A stretch of 64,000 nucleotides of DNA from Lyophyllum atratum (taxonomy: Eukaryota > Basidiomycota > Agaricomycetes > Agaricales > Lyophyllaceae). The translations under genes and the position numbers were made by a program. The DNA lies in the NCBI GenBank assembly GCA_014905825.1, contig JACGCN010000005.1:2356001-2420000 (forward strand). Reading direction: 5' to 3'. Of the stretch, positions 11,478 through 22,608 are shown one piece after another (the stretch's first letter is position 1; the number at the start of each line of letters is the position of its first letter). The notes beneath the pieces were generated by a model. It ran no database searches. It was given only the letters and a program-made list of their open reading frames with translations, and was not told where the DNA came from.

Positions 11478-13111
11478 TCACGACGAAGGCCCCCCTCCCC
11501 TCCCCTTATCCTTGTCCTTATCCTTCTCATCCCCCTCCACAACAACAAGCTCCCGATTAATATACCGCCACCTTCTATCCCCCCTCCCCTTCTGCACAGG
11601 AGGCGGAGCAGGACCCACCTCGAGGGGCGGCGGCCGCTCTTCCGCTCTATGCCCCATACCTTGAATGAAATCCCGGATCGCAGCCCAATATTCCGGGGAA
11701 TTGGGGGTATCATCTAAGGACTTCGTTAGCCACCTTCATACAACTCATCCCGACCAGTCACGACTCACTATGCGTCCCACCCCCAATCGTCACAAACACA
11801 TCCTCCCCCGGTGTCCCCTTCCCCTCTTCCTCCTCCTCCAAATCACGCTTCCTCACACACGACCACCCCCCAAACACCTCCCCCGCCCCCCTTCTCCTCT
11901 CCCCCCTCCTCTGCGCCTTTTCCCACAGTCTATCCATCAACTCCGGGGGAATCACCTCATCCCTCCGGCCGCTGAGCATAAGGATGGGCGTGGTAGTGGG
12001 GATGAGGCGCATTTTGTGTGCGGACTTCCATTTTTGGTGGCAGAGGAAGGAGAGGGGGCCGATGTAGGGCCAGTGGCGGACGATGTCGGGGATGGAGGTG
12101 AAGGTGTTTGAGACGATGAGGCCGGATATCTGGGGGTGGGGGGGTGAGAAATAGAAATGGGTTATGCGTAAGGAACGGGTGGAGGGGATACATTACCTTG
12201 GAGGGGTTACGGCTTGCGAGGTCGATTGCGACGCCGCCGCCTAGGGAGTGGCCGTATAGAATCTGGGATTGTGAGGACTTGGGTTTGGGGTGTGAGAGGA
12301 GAGGGGAGGGGGTGCTTACGATGGGAGCTTGTCGTAGGTGGGGTTGGTTGAGGATGTAATCGAGCGCCGTCTGGGCATCTATCCGTAGTCCTAACGAAAA
12401 TAAATAAATAACGAGAAACATCTCAGCTCCCGGCTCGAACGAAGCACCCATCACCCACCTTTCTCATTCGGCGACCCCCCAGACAAACTATACCTATCAC
12501 CCAATTCAGCATTAATTCCCGCCCCACAACCAAGGACCACTCACCCACGATACGACAGCAAAAACACATTACACCCCATCTCCCACAAATCCATCGCCGA
12601 ATAGATGTCTTCCCAGTGGTGCGCCGAGTTCCCATGGAACACCACCATCGTCGCCCTCGCGTCCGCCGCGTCCGGCGTCAGCTCCACCCTTACGTCCTTG
12701 ATCCGCCGGCGCGAGGCCCTGTAGCCCGGCCTGAGCGTCTCATGCGTTTGGGGAAGGAGGTAGCAGGAGAGGTCGATGTTGTCGGGGGTGCGGAGGAGGG
12801 GGGCTATGTAGGGGATGCCTAGGTGTGCGGGTGTGTTGATGGCTGAGGGTACGGAAGGGGAGGGTCAACGAGGGAGGAACGAGTGTTGGGTAGGGTGGGA
12901 TAGAACGTACATGATGGACGCCCTTTGAAGACGTGATCAAAGGCAGCGGGATACACGAGCAGGTTTTGCCCATGGCGCAATATCTGTTTGAAAGGCGATG
13001 AGAGCATCAGTCGCGCTTGGTCCCCGGCCCACCAGAGTCGCAGTCGACCATGGAACTCACCAGACTCAAGACGTCACCCACTCTCACTGACCCCGGTGGC
13101 TGCTCAGTCAT
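11478..13111 (-). CDS. BEM46/ABHD13-type alpha/beta hydrolase
   Basis: Eight exons (13111-13061, 12983-12911, 12842-12545, 12493-12459, 12390-12320, 12262-12197, 12129-11769, 11713-11478) give 396 aa. The hydrolase core is clear: oxyanion region VVFHGNSAHHW, SYRGYSLSGGSP, nucleophile elbow YGHSLGGG, acid residue in SGRRDEVIPP and the His in GGGTHND. BEM46 proteins are serine hydrolases linked to membranes and cell polarity in fungi; their substrates are not well known. Most members carry an N-terminal membrane segment, whereas the start I derive (17-residue first exon, MTEQPPG) gives none, so an upstream exon cannot be excluded. The tail is rich in charged residues. It converges on CE4 copy A. 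Confidence 0.88.
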
Positions 13112-14408
13112 CTACTCTAAAGACTTAAGAGAGAAACAGTATAGGCTCGTGGGGTGATATGTAGAGTGCTGGCGCCTACGTCCTCGTGTCGGGTTGGAGA
13201 GTCATGGTCGCCATTTCTTTTTACGTGTGTTGTGACTTGCTGAAACATTGTGCCCGCCGCTGTGACTCAATTAAATAGACTCCGTCGCGTGGCAGCCCTC
13301 GTGGCCGGGACATCGCTTGACAATGATAGTTCTTGCTTGTTTCCTGACCTCGACAAGGATTCAGGATTTATGTAGAGGTTGTATAAATTCAAAAGGGTGA
13401 CTGGAGTGGTTGGTTTCAATTTCTATGTGACGAGAGGCTGCCTTCTAAGAAGTAATATGTACGTCATGCGTGATAAGGAGAAGCCATCCAATAAAGGTGG
13501 AAGGCTACTCTTCGCATGCGATGTATACTATCATGGAATGGGCAATGAGAGACCTTTCACAGCCTTAAGTGCGGTAAGCCAGACAAGTCTCAAACCAACG
13601 ACAGCAAGGTGAGGTCAGGCAAAACCATCGTCGCAGAAAGGTGAGGCCAGGCAAGACCCTGGTCGTGTCCGTGATCGAGGAGGATACCGTACACAACTGA
13701 CAAGAACGCGGGCGATATGACAAGGCCGTCGGAAAACTTGCGGCTCTATCGACTTACAATTCGCACGAGCATATGCTGTCGCACTTGTTCGAGAGTTACA
13801 AGGAACCCACCGAATGGCAGTTCTTCTGAATCTAGCAAGCCTCCGCGTGGAAGGCGTCCCGGCATCGTGGATTTAGGAAAGAATTTCGCTGAGGACGATC
13901 AATATGAAAACACCACATCCATTGATCCAAGCCGTCGGGAGAACTTACCGACCTCCTCGGAGACGTTTGGTGGTGTCGGATCATGGTAAGTAGTGGCAAA
14001 TCTCCGAGTCCGAGTCCGTGAAGAGGCGAAAATATCGCTTGCCAATGGATGGATACTAGATTCTGAACCACGAGAAGATACTATAAATCATGAGGACAAG
14101 CAAGAAAAAGAGAAATGGAGCACAACGCCTTAGCCATGATCAACTTCCTCCCTCATCGTCTCCCACAATGACGACAACGACTCCTTGCCGGCTATCAACT
14201 TGACAGGCTCGCCGGCAAGGTCCAAGGACCGCCCAAAATGGCCTCACCCTGATTGGCTGGCGGAAGAAACCGGCAGCCCATCGACACGTGATCGCACCTC
14301 GTCACTTACAAAAAACTTCTCCATCCCTCCGATCCTCCAGCTCATCATCATCTCGCCTTTTCTGTATTCTATTCTCCTCACCATATATAACGACCCCCTA
14401 CATTAGAA
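13112..14408. other. Divergent intergenic region upstream of cytochrome c
   Basis: About 1.3 kb between divergent genes, so both promoters lie here. A near-duplicated stretch of about 33 bases at 13605-13665 (GTGAGGTCAGGCAA versus GTGAGGCCAGGCAA) is the only repeat noticed. No supported gene. Confidence 0.35.
14252..14256 (-). promoter_or_regulatory. Inverted CCAAT box upstream of cytochrome c
   Basis: ATTGG on the plus strand, about 155 bases upstream of the cytochrome c ATG. In yeast and other fungi respiratory genes, cytochrome c included, are controlled by the HAP complex through CCAAT. One pentamer can occur by chance, so this is a suggestion from position. Confidence 0.3.
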
Positions 14409-15017
14409 ATGGGATACTCTGCTGGTACGTGCTTCTCCCTACGCGGAGGGGGGTGGTGGTGAGCATGGTGGCTGACTGTGGTATTGTGGGTGGGTGGGTA
14501 GGTGACGCTTCCAAGGGTGCATCGCTCTTCAAGACTCGCTGCGCGCAGTGCCACACTCTCGGCGCTGGCGAGCCCCACAAAGTCGGCCCTAACTTGCATG
14601 GGTACGTTTCCCCCATACACTCAGAGCGTGCATCTTCCTGACGCGTCTCGTATTATAAAGGCTGTTTGGTCGCAAGACAGGCCAGGCCGAGGGCTTCTCA
14701 TACACCGCCGCCAACGTGAACAAGGGCATCACGTGGGAGGAGCAGACGCTCTGGGAGTACCTCGAGAACCCCAAAAAGGTGTGTACATACATCCCTCCCC
14801 GGCGTTGTGGTTGGCCCAGGAGCTGACCCACCGTCCGTTCCGCTTCACAGTACATCCCCGGTACCAAGATGGCGTTCGCTGGCCTGAAGAAGGAGAAGGA
14901 CAGGAACGACATCGTCACCTACCTCAAGGAAGCTGTGCGTCCCCTCCCCTCCACAGTCCACTCCTCCCCGCCTATTCCTACTAACCTACCTTTCTTTTGT
15001 GTGTCCAGACCAAATAG
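14409..15017 (+). CDS. CYC1: Cytochrome c
   Basis: Five exons (14409-14424, 14502-14601, 14661-14778, 14851-14934, 15009-15017) give 108 aa, the usual fungal length. The haem site is CAQCH, with the second axial ligand Met in [18 protein letters not shown] and the KKYIPGTK segment are also as expected. It carries electrons from complex III to complex IV in the mitochondrial intermembrane space. There is no targeting peptide, as is normal. The first exon is 16 nt and the last only 9 nt (Thr-Lys-stop), so simple gene finders may miss both ends. Intact. Confidence 0.97.
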
Positions 15018-15417
15018 ACGACTTGACTACTCTGATTGAGATTGGACGTACGGAATTACACGTTACACATACATCGCATAATTGGCTTCTTCCTACTCCC
15101 CCCCACTTCCCCACCCCCACTACACGCCGTCCCTGATTCAAATTGGTTGGTTTGTAGACGACCATGTGAACCGCAGTCCATCACGCCGATACCTCCTCCC
15201 CACTCATCTGCAATAGATACTATTATTATTTGGGATACTCAGTCTCCAGCGACGCCATTTGAGAATATTCTGATGATGACATCATTCTTCAATCATCGAT
15301 CGGACTTGCAAGGACTAGCGAAATGAATTGTTCAAGCACGCAAAATACAAAGATAACGATAATATCCAACTGGTAATTAGAACAAGGGTAACATAGCGCA
15401 AGGTATACAAGAAAGTC
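15018..15417. other. Convergent gap after cytochrome c
   Basis: About 0.4 kb of A/T-richer sequence holding the 3' ends of cytochrome c and of the unknown gene on the other strand. No gene seen. Confidence 0.4.
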
Positions 15418-16802
15418 CTAAGCCCCAATCCCCGCCAAAACCTTAAACACATCCTCCTGCCTCTCCCTAAACGCCCTCAACCTCGTCATCCCCAAACTCA
15501 ACGCATTAATCCGATTCGCAAACGCCACCGCCCTCCCCTCCACACTCCTCCTCCCCCCCTCCCCCTCCCCCTCCCTTCTCCCCTCCTGATACCCCACACC
15601 CCCCTCCAGCATGGCCCTCACCCTCTCCATCCGCGACACAGGCACCTCCTCCCCCCGCTCCGCACACCCCATCGCCCTCTCATCGTCCTCCCCCTCCATC
15701 TCCCCCGCCTGCCTTCCAATCCCCGCGAGCTCCGCCATGAACGGCTTCAGCTCAGCGGGGCACGCCTCCAAAGTGAGAGGCGTGCCGAGGACGCCGAGGA
15801 TAGCGCCGGAGGGGGTGAGGGAGGTGGTGGAGACGGAGAGGATGGCGTGTGCGACGGAGGCGAAGTAGGCGCGGGGCGGGTCAAGTTTGAGGAGGGTGAG
15901 GAGGGAGGGGTGCGTTTCGAGGGCGTCGGCTAGGGCGGCGTAGAGGGTTTCGCGGATGAATTCGATCGCGGGGGAGTCGGGCGCCAGGATCGTCGGGGAC
16001 GGGCTGCGGGAGGAGCTGGATGCGGTGGTGGGGGAGGAGGGGGAGACGGCGGAGTGGGGGTTGGGTAGCGGGGAGAGGTGGGTGGGGGACTGGGGTGGGA
16101 GGGTGTGTGTTGCATATTGCGGGGATGGAGGCGGGCGGGCGTCCAACGAGGAGCGGGGGGAGGCGGTGGGGGAGGCGTCGTACAGCGGGGGCGGGACGAA
16201 CGACGCTTTCTTCCCCACTGTACCCGGTGCCGCGCCCGAGTCGAGCGCCGCCTGCAGATCAGACGCGAAGCGGTCCTGGAAGGACCTTCTTTGGCTGATC
16301 TCGATAGCCACCGCCCGAAGGTCAGCTGCTATGCCCCCGATCGACCTTTGTGTCGGCTGAGCGAGGGGCTCGAGCCCGCAGATGACCCGCGCGAGGTCGT
16401 GCTGGTGCTCCGGTGCGAGGGATTGGATGGAGGGTACGGTGTTGGCCCACACACGAAGGAAGGAGACGAAGGTGGGTGGACAGTTGTCGTAGGACAGCTC
16501 GGTGGGGGTGGTGTTTTTTGAGCTCTTGGGGAGGGGGACGGAGGGTGGGTTCGTCGTGCATCGGAGCGCTGCGAAGTATAGGCACAGGGCGGGACCTTGA
16601 TGTCGATGAGGCTCCAGAGTCAGATGAGAGGTAAGCTGAGGGAGGTGTGGAGCGCACCTGTTATCATGAGATCGCCCTCTGCACTGCTGAGCACATCGGC
16701 ATCGAGGAGCCGCTCGGCCTTCGCCTGCGTCAGTGAGGATTTGAGGTAACTGTGGAAGCTGTCTTGGATATACCGCTCCGAGAGGTGGTTGGGCTCGGAC
16801 AT
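15418..16802 (-). CDS. Unknown 440-aa protein with Ser/Pro-rich middle
   Basis: Two exons (16802-16658 and 16595-15418) joined over a 62-nt GT-AG intron with a CTGAC branch-like site give 440 aa. The N-terminal 150 residues look globular (MSEPNHLSERYIQDSF start; LYFAALRCT; FVSFLRVWANTVPSI). A stretch at about 220-290 is very rich in Ser and Pro, and the C-terminal third is helical with charged patches. No domain recognised, no signal peptide or membrane segment. The open frame extends upstream to 16977, but the spliced ATG at 16802 gives a more natural N-terminus. It converges on cytochrome c. Confidence 0.72.
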
Positions 16803-17320
16803 GGGGGGGGTCGATCGTGGAACTGCGGAGGCTACAGTGATTTGGGAATTTTGTTATTTGTGATCGTGGCTGTACGATGAGGTCACCCACTGCCACAGCG
16901 CCGGACACAGTTTGCCATCGTCGGGCCTCGGCCCGGGAGCAGGTTTCCTGTGTTCCGGAGTCCGGACCCTCTTTCAAGCCGAAGATCCACCCTTGACTGT
17001 ACTTCCCAATGCATATATGACCTCTGCGTTATAGAGGGACGATGGCACAGAAATTGTACCTAAATCGAGTGATATTTTACCATATGTACTACCACCTACA
17101 CAACACATATACATCGACGGACACACGGCCGGTGGGTCACTATGTACTACCTAACTAAACTGTACAAGTATTTTAGATCTCGAGGGAGCGGGAGGAGGAA
17201 ACTTCGACAGCGACGACGGAGACGACGAGGGCAACATTAATCTACACAACGATATAAATGATGAGATGCAACGAAGAGCCAAAGCCCAATTTTTCAACCA
17301 ACGTCCGAACGCACGCCCGA
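16803..17320. other. Intergenic region between unknown gene and C2H2 factor
   Basis: About 0.5 kb between two minus-strand genes. Promoter of the unknown gene and 3' end of the zinc-finger gene are expected; no specific element seen. Confidence 0.35.
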
Positions 17321-18755
17321 TCACACGAACCCAAGCAGAGCATCCCCGCCCCCTTCCCCTGCCCCGCCCCGCATCCCCCCTGCATCCCCGAACCACCGCT
17401 GGTCAAGCGCGTCCAAGCGCCGCGGCTGTGGATGGTGGATGAGCTGCTTCTCCTGCTCCTGCTCCTGCTCTTGTGGCACCTGGACAAAATGCATATGCCC
17501 AAGTGGCACCGGATCCCCAGCCGGCGTATGGCCAATGCTATTGCTCGCCACGCCCAAGCCTTCGATCTTACACGTCCCCTTCTCCTGATGATACTTCAGC
17601 CCGTTCGGGTTGAGGTACGACTTCGTGCACCCGCGCGTCTGTGAGCACCAGTAGTCAGCAATCAATCGGACGGCGTGGAAGGAGACAAGAGAGAGAGGCA
17701 AGACCTACGGGGCAGTGATACGCCTTCTTCACCCGCCTTCGGCTCGAAGCCAGCGGGAGCCCCTCCAAATCAAGCTTCCCCCTCCTCTTCCCGCTCTTCC
17801 GGCACAGCGCCGCGCTCAGCGGATCCGTCGACATCAGCGGGGGGCGTCCCATTGAAGCTGGAGACGGGGAGGAGGAGGAGGACAGCGGAGGGGAGTGATG
17901 CAAAAGTGGCGCGAGGGCGTCTGCGAAGAAGGGGTCGGGGATGGGCACGGGCAGGGTGGCGGCGCGGTAGCAGTGTTCGTAGGTGGGGTACTCGGAGAGG
18001 GCGTATGCGTCGGGGTGGTACACGTACGGCGGGGCGACCGTGCTTGCGGTGTTTAGGTCAGCACAGGCGCTGGGCAGGAGGCGGGCGGGGGTCGGCCAGG
18101 GGGGGTAGTAGTGCGGCTGGAGAGGGCAATCTTCTGGGTCGATGGAGGAGGGGGAAGAGGGGGGTGAGGACGAGGGGGAGGGGGAGATGGCGAGGGTGAG
18201 AGGCGGCGTGCGCGGGGTGGGACAGATGGAGTGCCCGGAGGTGGTTACGTCGTAGTGGTCGAGAAGAGCGTGCAGGTCGGGGAAGACGATGTTGCAGCAT
18301 GAAAAGTTGGTGCACTGTCATAGAGATGCAGGGGGTGAGGGGGGCGTCAGATCCTTGGCGGGGCAGGGCAAGGGGGTCCTCACGAAGGTTCGTTCGATCT
18401 GCTCGATGCTCGACGTCGGATAAATGTCCGTTTCTGGTAGAGGCGGGGTGTACATGTAACTGTTGGAGCCGCTGTGTATCGTTCCCTACCAAGTCAGCAA
18501 GAATCCCATAACGCGCCGGGCTTTACTTGGGACTCACAAGACCTGTGCGTCGTTCATTTCGTTGTTGGGGCGGGTGGGGGGTGAGTTTGTCCTGCGAAAG
18601 CGGAAGGGAAGCAATTAAGAGTTTGGGAGGTACGCCACGGGCAGGGGTTAATCGCGCCAGCTAAGAGCTTTCAGGGGCAGCACTGGCGCCAATACATATG
18701 AATATTGGCTGGGGATGGATGGGCACGAGGGAAGGGACATCGAAGTTTGATGCAT
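17321..18755 (-). CDS. C2H2 zinc-finger transcription factor, SFP1-like fingers
   Basis: Five exons (18755-18696, 18591-18538, 18485-18384, 18314-17709, 17638-17321) join in frame to 379 aa. A degenerate first finger (CTNFSCCNIVFPDLHALLDH) and a second one split by the last intron (CPTRGCTKSYLNPNGLKYHQ) follow the arrangement of fungal SFP1-type factors, which control growth and ribosomal genes. Between them lies a long Ser/Pro-rich region. The tail has an EQEQEQE run. The 3' half is firm. The 5' end is less so: the frame of my first exon stays open upstream to 19106 and includes an ATG at 19016, so a longer N-terminus is possible. Confidence 0.78.
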
Positions 18756-19563
18756 AGTGACGGAGATGGAAAACCGTCTGCAGATCGTGGATCCCTCCCC
18801 CCCGCCCCTTCTCCTTCTCCTTCTCTCTCTCCTCCAGTCAATTAGGGTTGGCTTCGATTTACCCTTACGAGAGGCTTCGACTTCCGTCCGCGTTCGGGCT
18901 GTGTCGTGTGCGGGGGGTGCGGTGTCAGTTGTTGCTAGGATTTGTTGCGGATACGAGAAGGAACCGGCGTAGGAATGGAGCCTACTGTACTCGTATGTGT
19001 TCGAGGGATAGTGCATAGGGTTAGCATGGCGACGGGCCAGGGACGATTTTAGTGGGGACGGCGGGGACCTGGCGGTGGACTCGATGAACCTGAATGAAGT
19101 AAACACCCTGCATCCATTGGGACCGTCGTGAAAAACGGTTTATGCGGGAACAATGGTGAAGATAGCTGTAAGAAGCTGGGTATTGACAATGACAGTAGGC
19201 GACATAGAAGGCTCTAGCCAGGAACCTGCGAAGACAAGAAGAGAAGCAAGAGATGGGAAAACAAGTGGTTGAATGGGGAAATGTGGCGAATTTAAATTAC
19301 CAGTTTGGGGGATACACGTGATCCATCATCAGACGCGTCGCGTCGTGATGGCGGTGCACTCTTCAGTCTTCTGAGGCTCCCAAGCCAAGGCAGTGGATGA
19401 CAGTCTATAGGAAAACGTGATTCCGGTTAGAGCACCTATGAAAGACGTTCTTTGGACGTGCTGTTCATTCTGGAATCTGCACTCGGTCATATCGGCACAG
19501 TCTTCAACAACATCGTTGATATAGGGAAGTGTTCTTGGAGAAATCTGGATAACACGACATCTG
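18756..19563. other. Region upstream of the C2H2 factor
   Basis: About 0.8 kb. The minus-strand frame from ATG 19016 (start MHYPSNTYEYSRL) runs into the factor's first exon without a stop and could be an extended N-terminus or part of the leader. A GA-rich tract lies at about 18785-18835. Nothing else supported. Confidence 0.35.
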
Positions 19564-19956
19564 CTATACGCGACTTTCATCATCTATGGAATGGATGGGT
19601 CCCCAGTCAACCCAGTCGATGGCCACTTCTGGTGACCGGTCAGCACCCGTCTTCCTTGCTACACGGAAGTCGCAGCTTAGGCTGTGCTGTTCCACGCTGT
19701 ATGACGATCCGCTGTGCTGGCATCCAAATGATACGGTGATGCAGTACTTGGGAAATGAGGTCGAGTCTTTCTACATACTGACGTGACCAGAGTCCCATGA
19801 ATCGGACAAATCAAGAAAGAAGAAAGGGAGGGCTGTTGTACATACAGTGACGGGTAGAAGCTCAGGTTCATGATAAGAGTGGCCTGTGCTAATGAAACTG
19901 TCGTTGTCGTCGAGTTGCATGGCTTGGAAGGCGTAGACCTTGGAGTTGTCATTCAT
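19564..19956 (-). CDS. Small 105-aa protein, unknown
   Basis: Two exons (19956-19846 and 19770-19564) joined by a 75-nt GT-AG intron give 105 aa. The frame is in phase on both sides and has plausible composition: MNDNSKVYAFQAMQ at the N-terminus, a short segment with four Cys (KYCITVSFGC, SLSCDF) in the middle and WVDWGPIHSIDDE near the end. No signal peptide, no known domain. It sits between two better supported genes. Could be a genuine small gene or a fragment; no homologue recognised. Confidence 0.5.
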
Positions 19957-20252
19957 GATATTCCTGAAGAGCTGTCTTATGAGCAGGGTCCGACTGGAAG
20001 ACTCGGAAGACCGATGGCGGTGATCAGATGCGGAGATTCCGCGATCGAGAGCTTATCATACAACTTGTTACAACGATCATTCTCATCCCTATCCCGACTC
20101 AATACACTCCTCATACCCTTGAAATGGAAGCCAAACAACGGCGAACTCCTCGCAACACATAAGAGTCAGAGTCAGACGTCCCACTCCCAGTCTCAGCAAA
20201 CGAACACTGCGGCCAAGACACCCCGACACACCAACCCTCCCACCACCCCCCC

Positions 20253-21803
20253 ATGGCAGTCGACATCCTCATCCTCGGCGCCGGCTGGACCTCCACCTTC
20301 CTCATCCCCCTCTGCGCCGCTCGCAACCTCACCTGCGCCTCCACCTCCCGCACCGGCCGCCCCTCCACCGTCAAGTTCGAGTTCGACCCCGACTCGGAGG
20401 ACATCGAGGCGTACAAGGCGCTCCCCGACGCGCACACCGTGCTCATTACGTTCCCCATCCAGACGCAGGGCGCGTCGGAGAGGCTGGTAAGGCTGTACCG
20501 GTGGAGCCGTGGGGAAGGCGGGGAGGGCGGGGAGGGGAGGGAGTTCGAGACGGGGTTTATTCAGCTTGGGACGACGGGAATTTGGGATGTGAGTGCATTC
20601 ATGCATACTTAGTGAACGGCCCGTCTAGCTGTGGTTTCCCTCGGCGTTACTTTTCATTCTCTCCACAGTAGCTAAGCTAAGCTAACTGACACCTACCCCC
20701 TATACTCCCCCAGGGCGCGCGCAACGCCAAAACCAAAACAGCCTCAACCTCAACTACAGCCCCTCAACCCGCTGCGTCCGCCCTTTCCACCCCAACCCCA
20801 ACCCCTCACAAATGGTACGACCGCCACACGCCCTTCGCCCCCACCCCGCGCGCCAGCGCCGAAATCGAGCTCCTCGCCCTCTCCGCGCCGCAGACCCCCA
20901 CGACCGTGCTCAACCTCGCGGGGCTGTGGGGTGGTGAAAGGAGCCCGAGGAATTGGGTGGGGAGGGTCGCGGGGAGTAAGGAGGCGTTGAGGGATAAGGT
21001 TAGTTTTTCTTATGTCCTTTTTTTCTTTGTTTTCTTTTTCTTTCCTTTACGATTGCGGTTTTGGTTTCGGTATGTGGGCTTGGAAGGGTGTCTTGCGCGA
21101 TGCTTCCTTTTCTTCCTTTCTCCGTCGCGTTCTGCGTCCATCGGTACCCGCGCATCTCACCCCTATTCCACCAATATATATCTCTGCCTCAATCTCTATC
21201 TTGTTCTCTCCATCCCGATCCCCTCCCTCCACGCATCTCACCCACACACACTAACACCCCACCCCACACCCCCAGGGCAGCCTCCACCTCCTCCACGGGC
21301 ACGACCTCGCCCGCGCCGTCCTCGCCGTGCACGCCGACTTTGGCAGGGCGGCGGGGCAGAGGTGGATCCTCACGGATGGGAGGGTGTATGATTGGTGGGA
21401 TCTGGCGGGGGCGTGGGGTGTGCCTCGGGTGCCTGTGTCTGTGTCTGTGCCGGCTGGTTGCGTTACTAAACCTACCCCTGAGTCGGAGTCGGGGTCTGAG
21501 GCTCATTTGTCTGGGAAGACGGCGGAGGGGGCGGGGGATAAGGAGCAGGAGGAGGAGCAGGACAGCGGGAAGGAGAAGGAAGCAACACCTTCCCCATCTC
21601 ACGAGGATCAAAGCCCACCGCAGAAATCCGAGCCGGAGGACGAAGAGCACCCCAGCCCGCACGCCCAATGGGTCCGCGAGCTGATGCACGAACACGGCGT
21701 GCGCGCGCTCCCGCGGGACGTGGGCCTCCTGGGGCGCGCCCTTGACTCGCGCGACTTTTGGGAGGAGTTTGGGATGAGTCCTGTTAGGGGGAGGGTGGGG
21801 TGA
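20253..21803 (+). CDS. Rossmann-fold NAD(P)-binding protein, unknown substrate
   Basis: Three exons (20253-20588, 20714-20998, 21276-21803) give 382 aa. The N-terminus VDILILGAGWTSTFLIP is a dinucleotide-binding Rossmann motif, and the middle (LNLAGLWGGERSPRNWVGRV, LHLLHGHDLARA) resembles the NAD-dependent epimerase/YeeZ-like group. The reaction is unknown. A low-complexity acidic segment of about 60 residues precedes the C-terminal HAQWVRELMHEHG helix. Intron 2 is 277 nt, unusually long here. The last 30 codons and the downstream flank are repeated just 3' (see 22064-22161), but the gene ends at its own TGA and is complete. Confidence 0.83.
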
Positions 21804-22480
21804 TCTTACCCTTGTTTTTTTGGGTGATTATGGGTGGAGCTGGGTATGGGTTTGTGTTTATGGGTACGGATTTGGGTACTTAGAGGTAGCAGTTTGTGTG
21901 AATGAATGATGTTCCGCTCTCGAAACCCAGAGAAATGGAAGGAGGATCCAGATGCTACATGCATATACAGACATTTTATCTACGTATGTATGGTCAGTGT
22001 GCGGTGATCTGTGTCGAAGTGTCTGTCAAGGAGCGTGGGGGGTAGCGAATGTTGGCGTGCACGCGGTCCGTCAAGTCGTAGGCCTCTTCGGGCGCGCCCT
22101 CGACTCGCGCGACTTCTGGTTCGAGTTTGGGCTGAGTCCGCTCAGGACGCGGGTGGAGTAATCTTATCCATTAACAATGTTTCTTGCGCGGTGGCAGGTG
22201 GAGATAAGTATCGGTTTGCAACCGATTTGTGCGAATGAAGAGCGATGGGTTCATGTCAATGAATGATATTCCCTCTCTCGAAGCCCAGAGAAATTGAAAG
22301 AGGGTACAGCTGCTGTACACATACATACAGACAGACGTGTACGAGTGTGTGGTAAGCAAAATATATGTGCAGCGCGTGTACATCATGAACAAAGGTTTTA
22401 CCTATGTATGTATGTATGGTCAGTGTGCGGTGATCAGTATCGAAGTGTCTGTCAAGGAGCGTGGGGGGAAAGCGAATGTG
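21690..22480 (+). repeat. Imperfect tandem duplication of a gene's 3' end and flank
   Basis: Unit 1 covers the last codons of the Rossmann gene (about 21690-21803), its flank (GAATGAATGATGTTCC near 21900) and a block starting TATGGTCAGTGTGCGGTGAT near 21988. Unit 2 repeats the same order: terminal codons at 22064-22161, GAATGAATGATATTCC near 22258, and the same block near 22414. The coding copy in unit 2 still reads GRALDSRDFWFEFGLSPL to a stop. Confidence 0.8.
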
Positions 22481-22608
22481 GGTAGTGTCCGGTCGGTATT
22501 AGGACGTAGTAGGTACTGGGCCGCGAGTAAAGAGTTCAGTGTCCATTGTTCAGTGTTCGTTGTTCGGTGTTCGTTCGTACGTATCGCACCAGATATTGAA
22601 GGCCGATA
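21804..22608. other. Downstream flank containing a tandem duplication
   Basis: No independent gene. This stretch carries a second copy of the end of the Rossmann gene plus its flank, described under the repeat entry, and then short GTTC-rich simple sequence at about 22535-22580 next to the stop of CE4 copy B. Confidence 0.5.
22064..22161 (+). pseudogene. Duplicated C-terminal fragment of the Rossmann gene
   Basis: About 32 codons matching the end of the gene at 20253-21803: GRALDSRDFW then FEFGLSPLRTRVE and a stop, against GRALDSRDFW then EEFGMSPVRGRVG in the real gene. No start or upstream coding is present, so it is a 3' fragment made by the tandem duplication and not a gene. Confidence 0.75.

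Noticed and set aside
13379..13989. Plus-strand frames of 77-90 codons between the BEM46 and cytochrome c genes
   Set aside because: No domain, no splice logic and composition like surrounding non-coding DNA.
15930..16657. Additional frames on both strands across the unknown 440-aa gene
   Set aside because: Same explanation: alternative frames of a GC-rich Ser/Pro-coding region.
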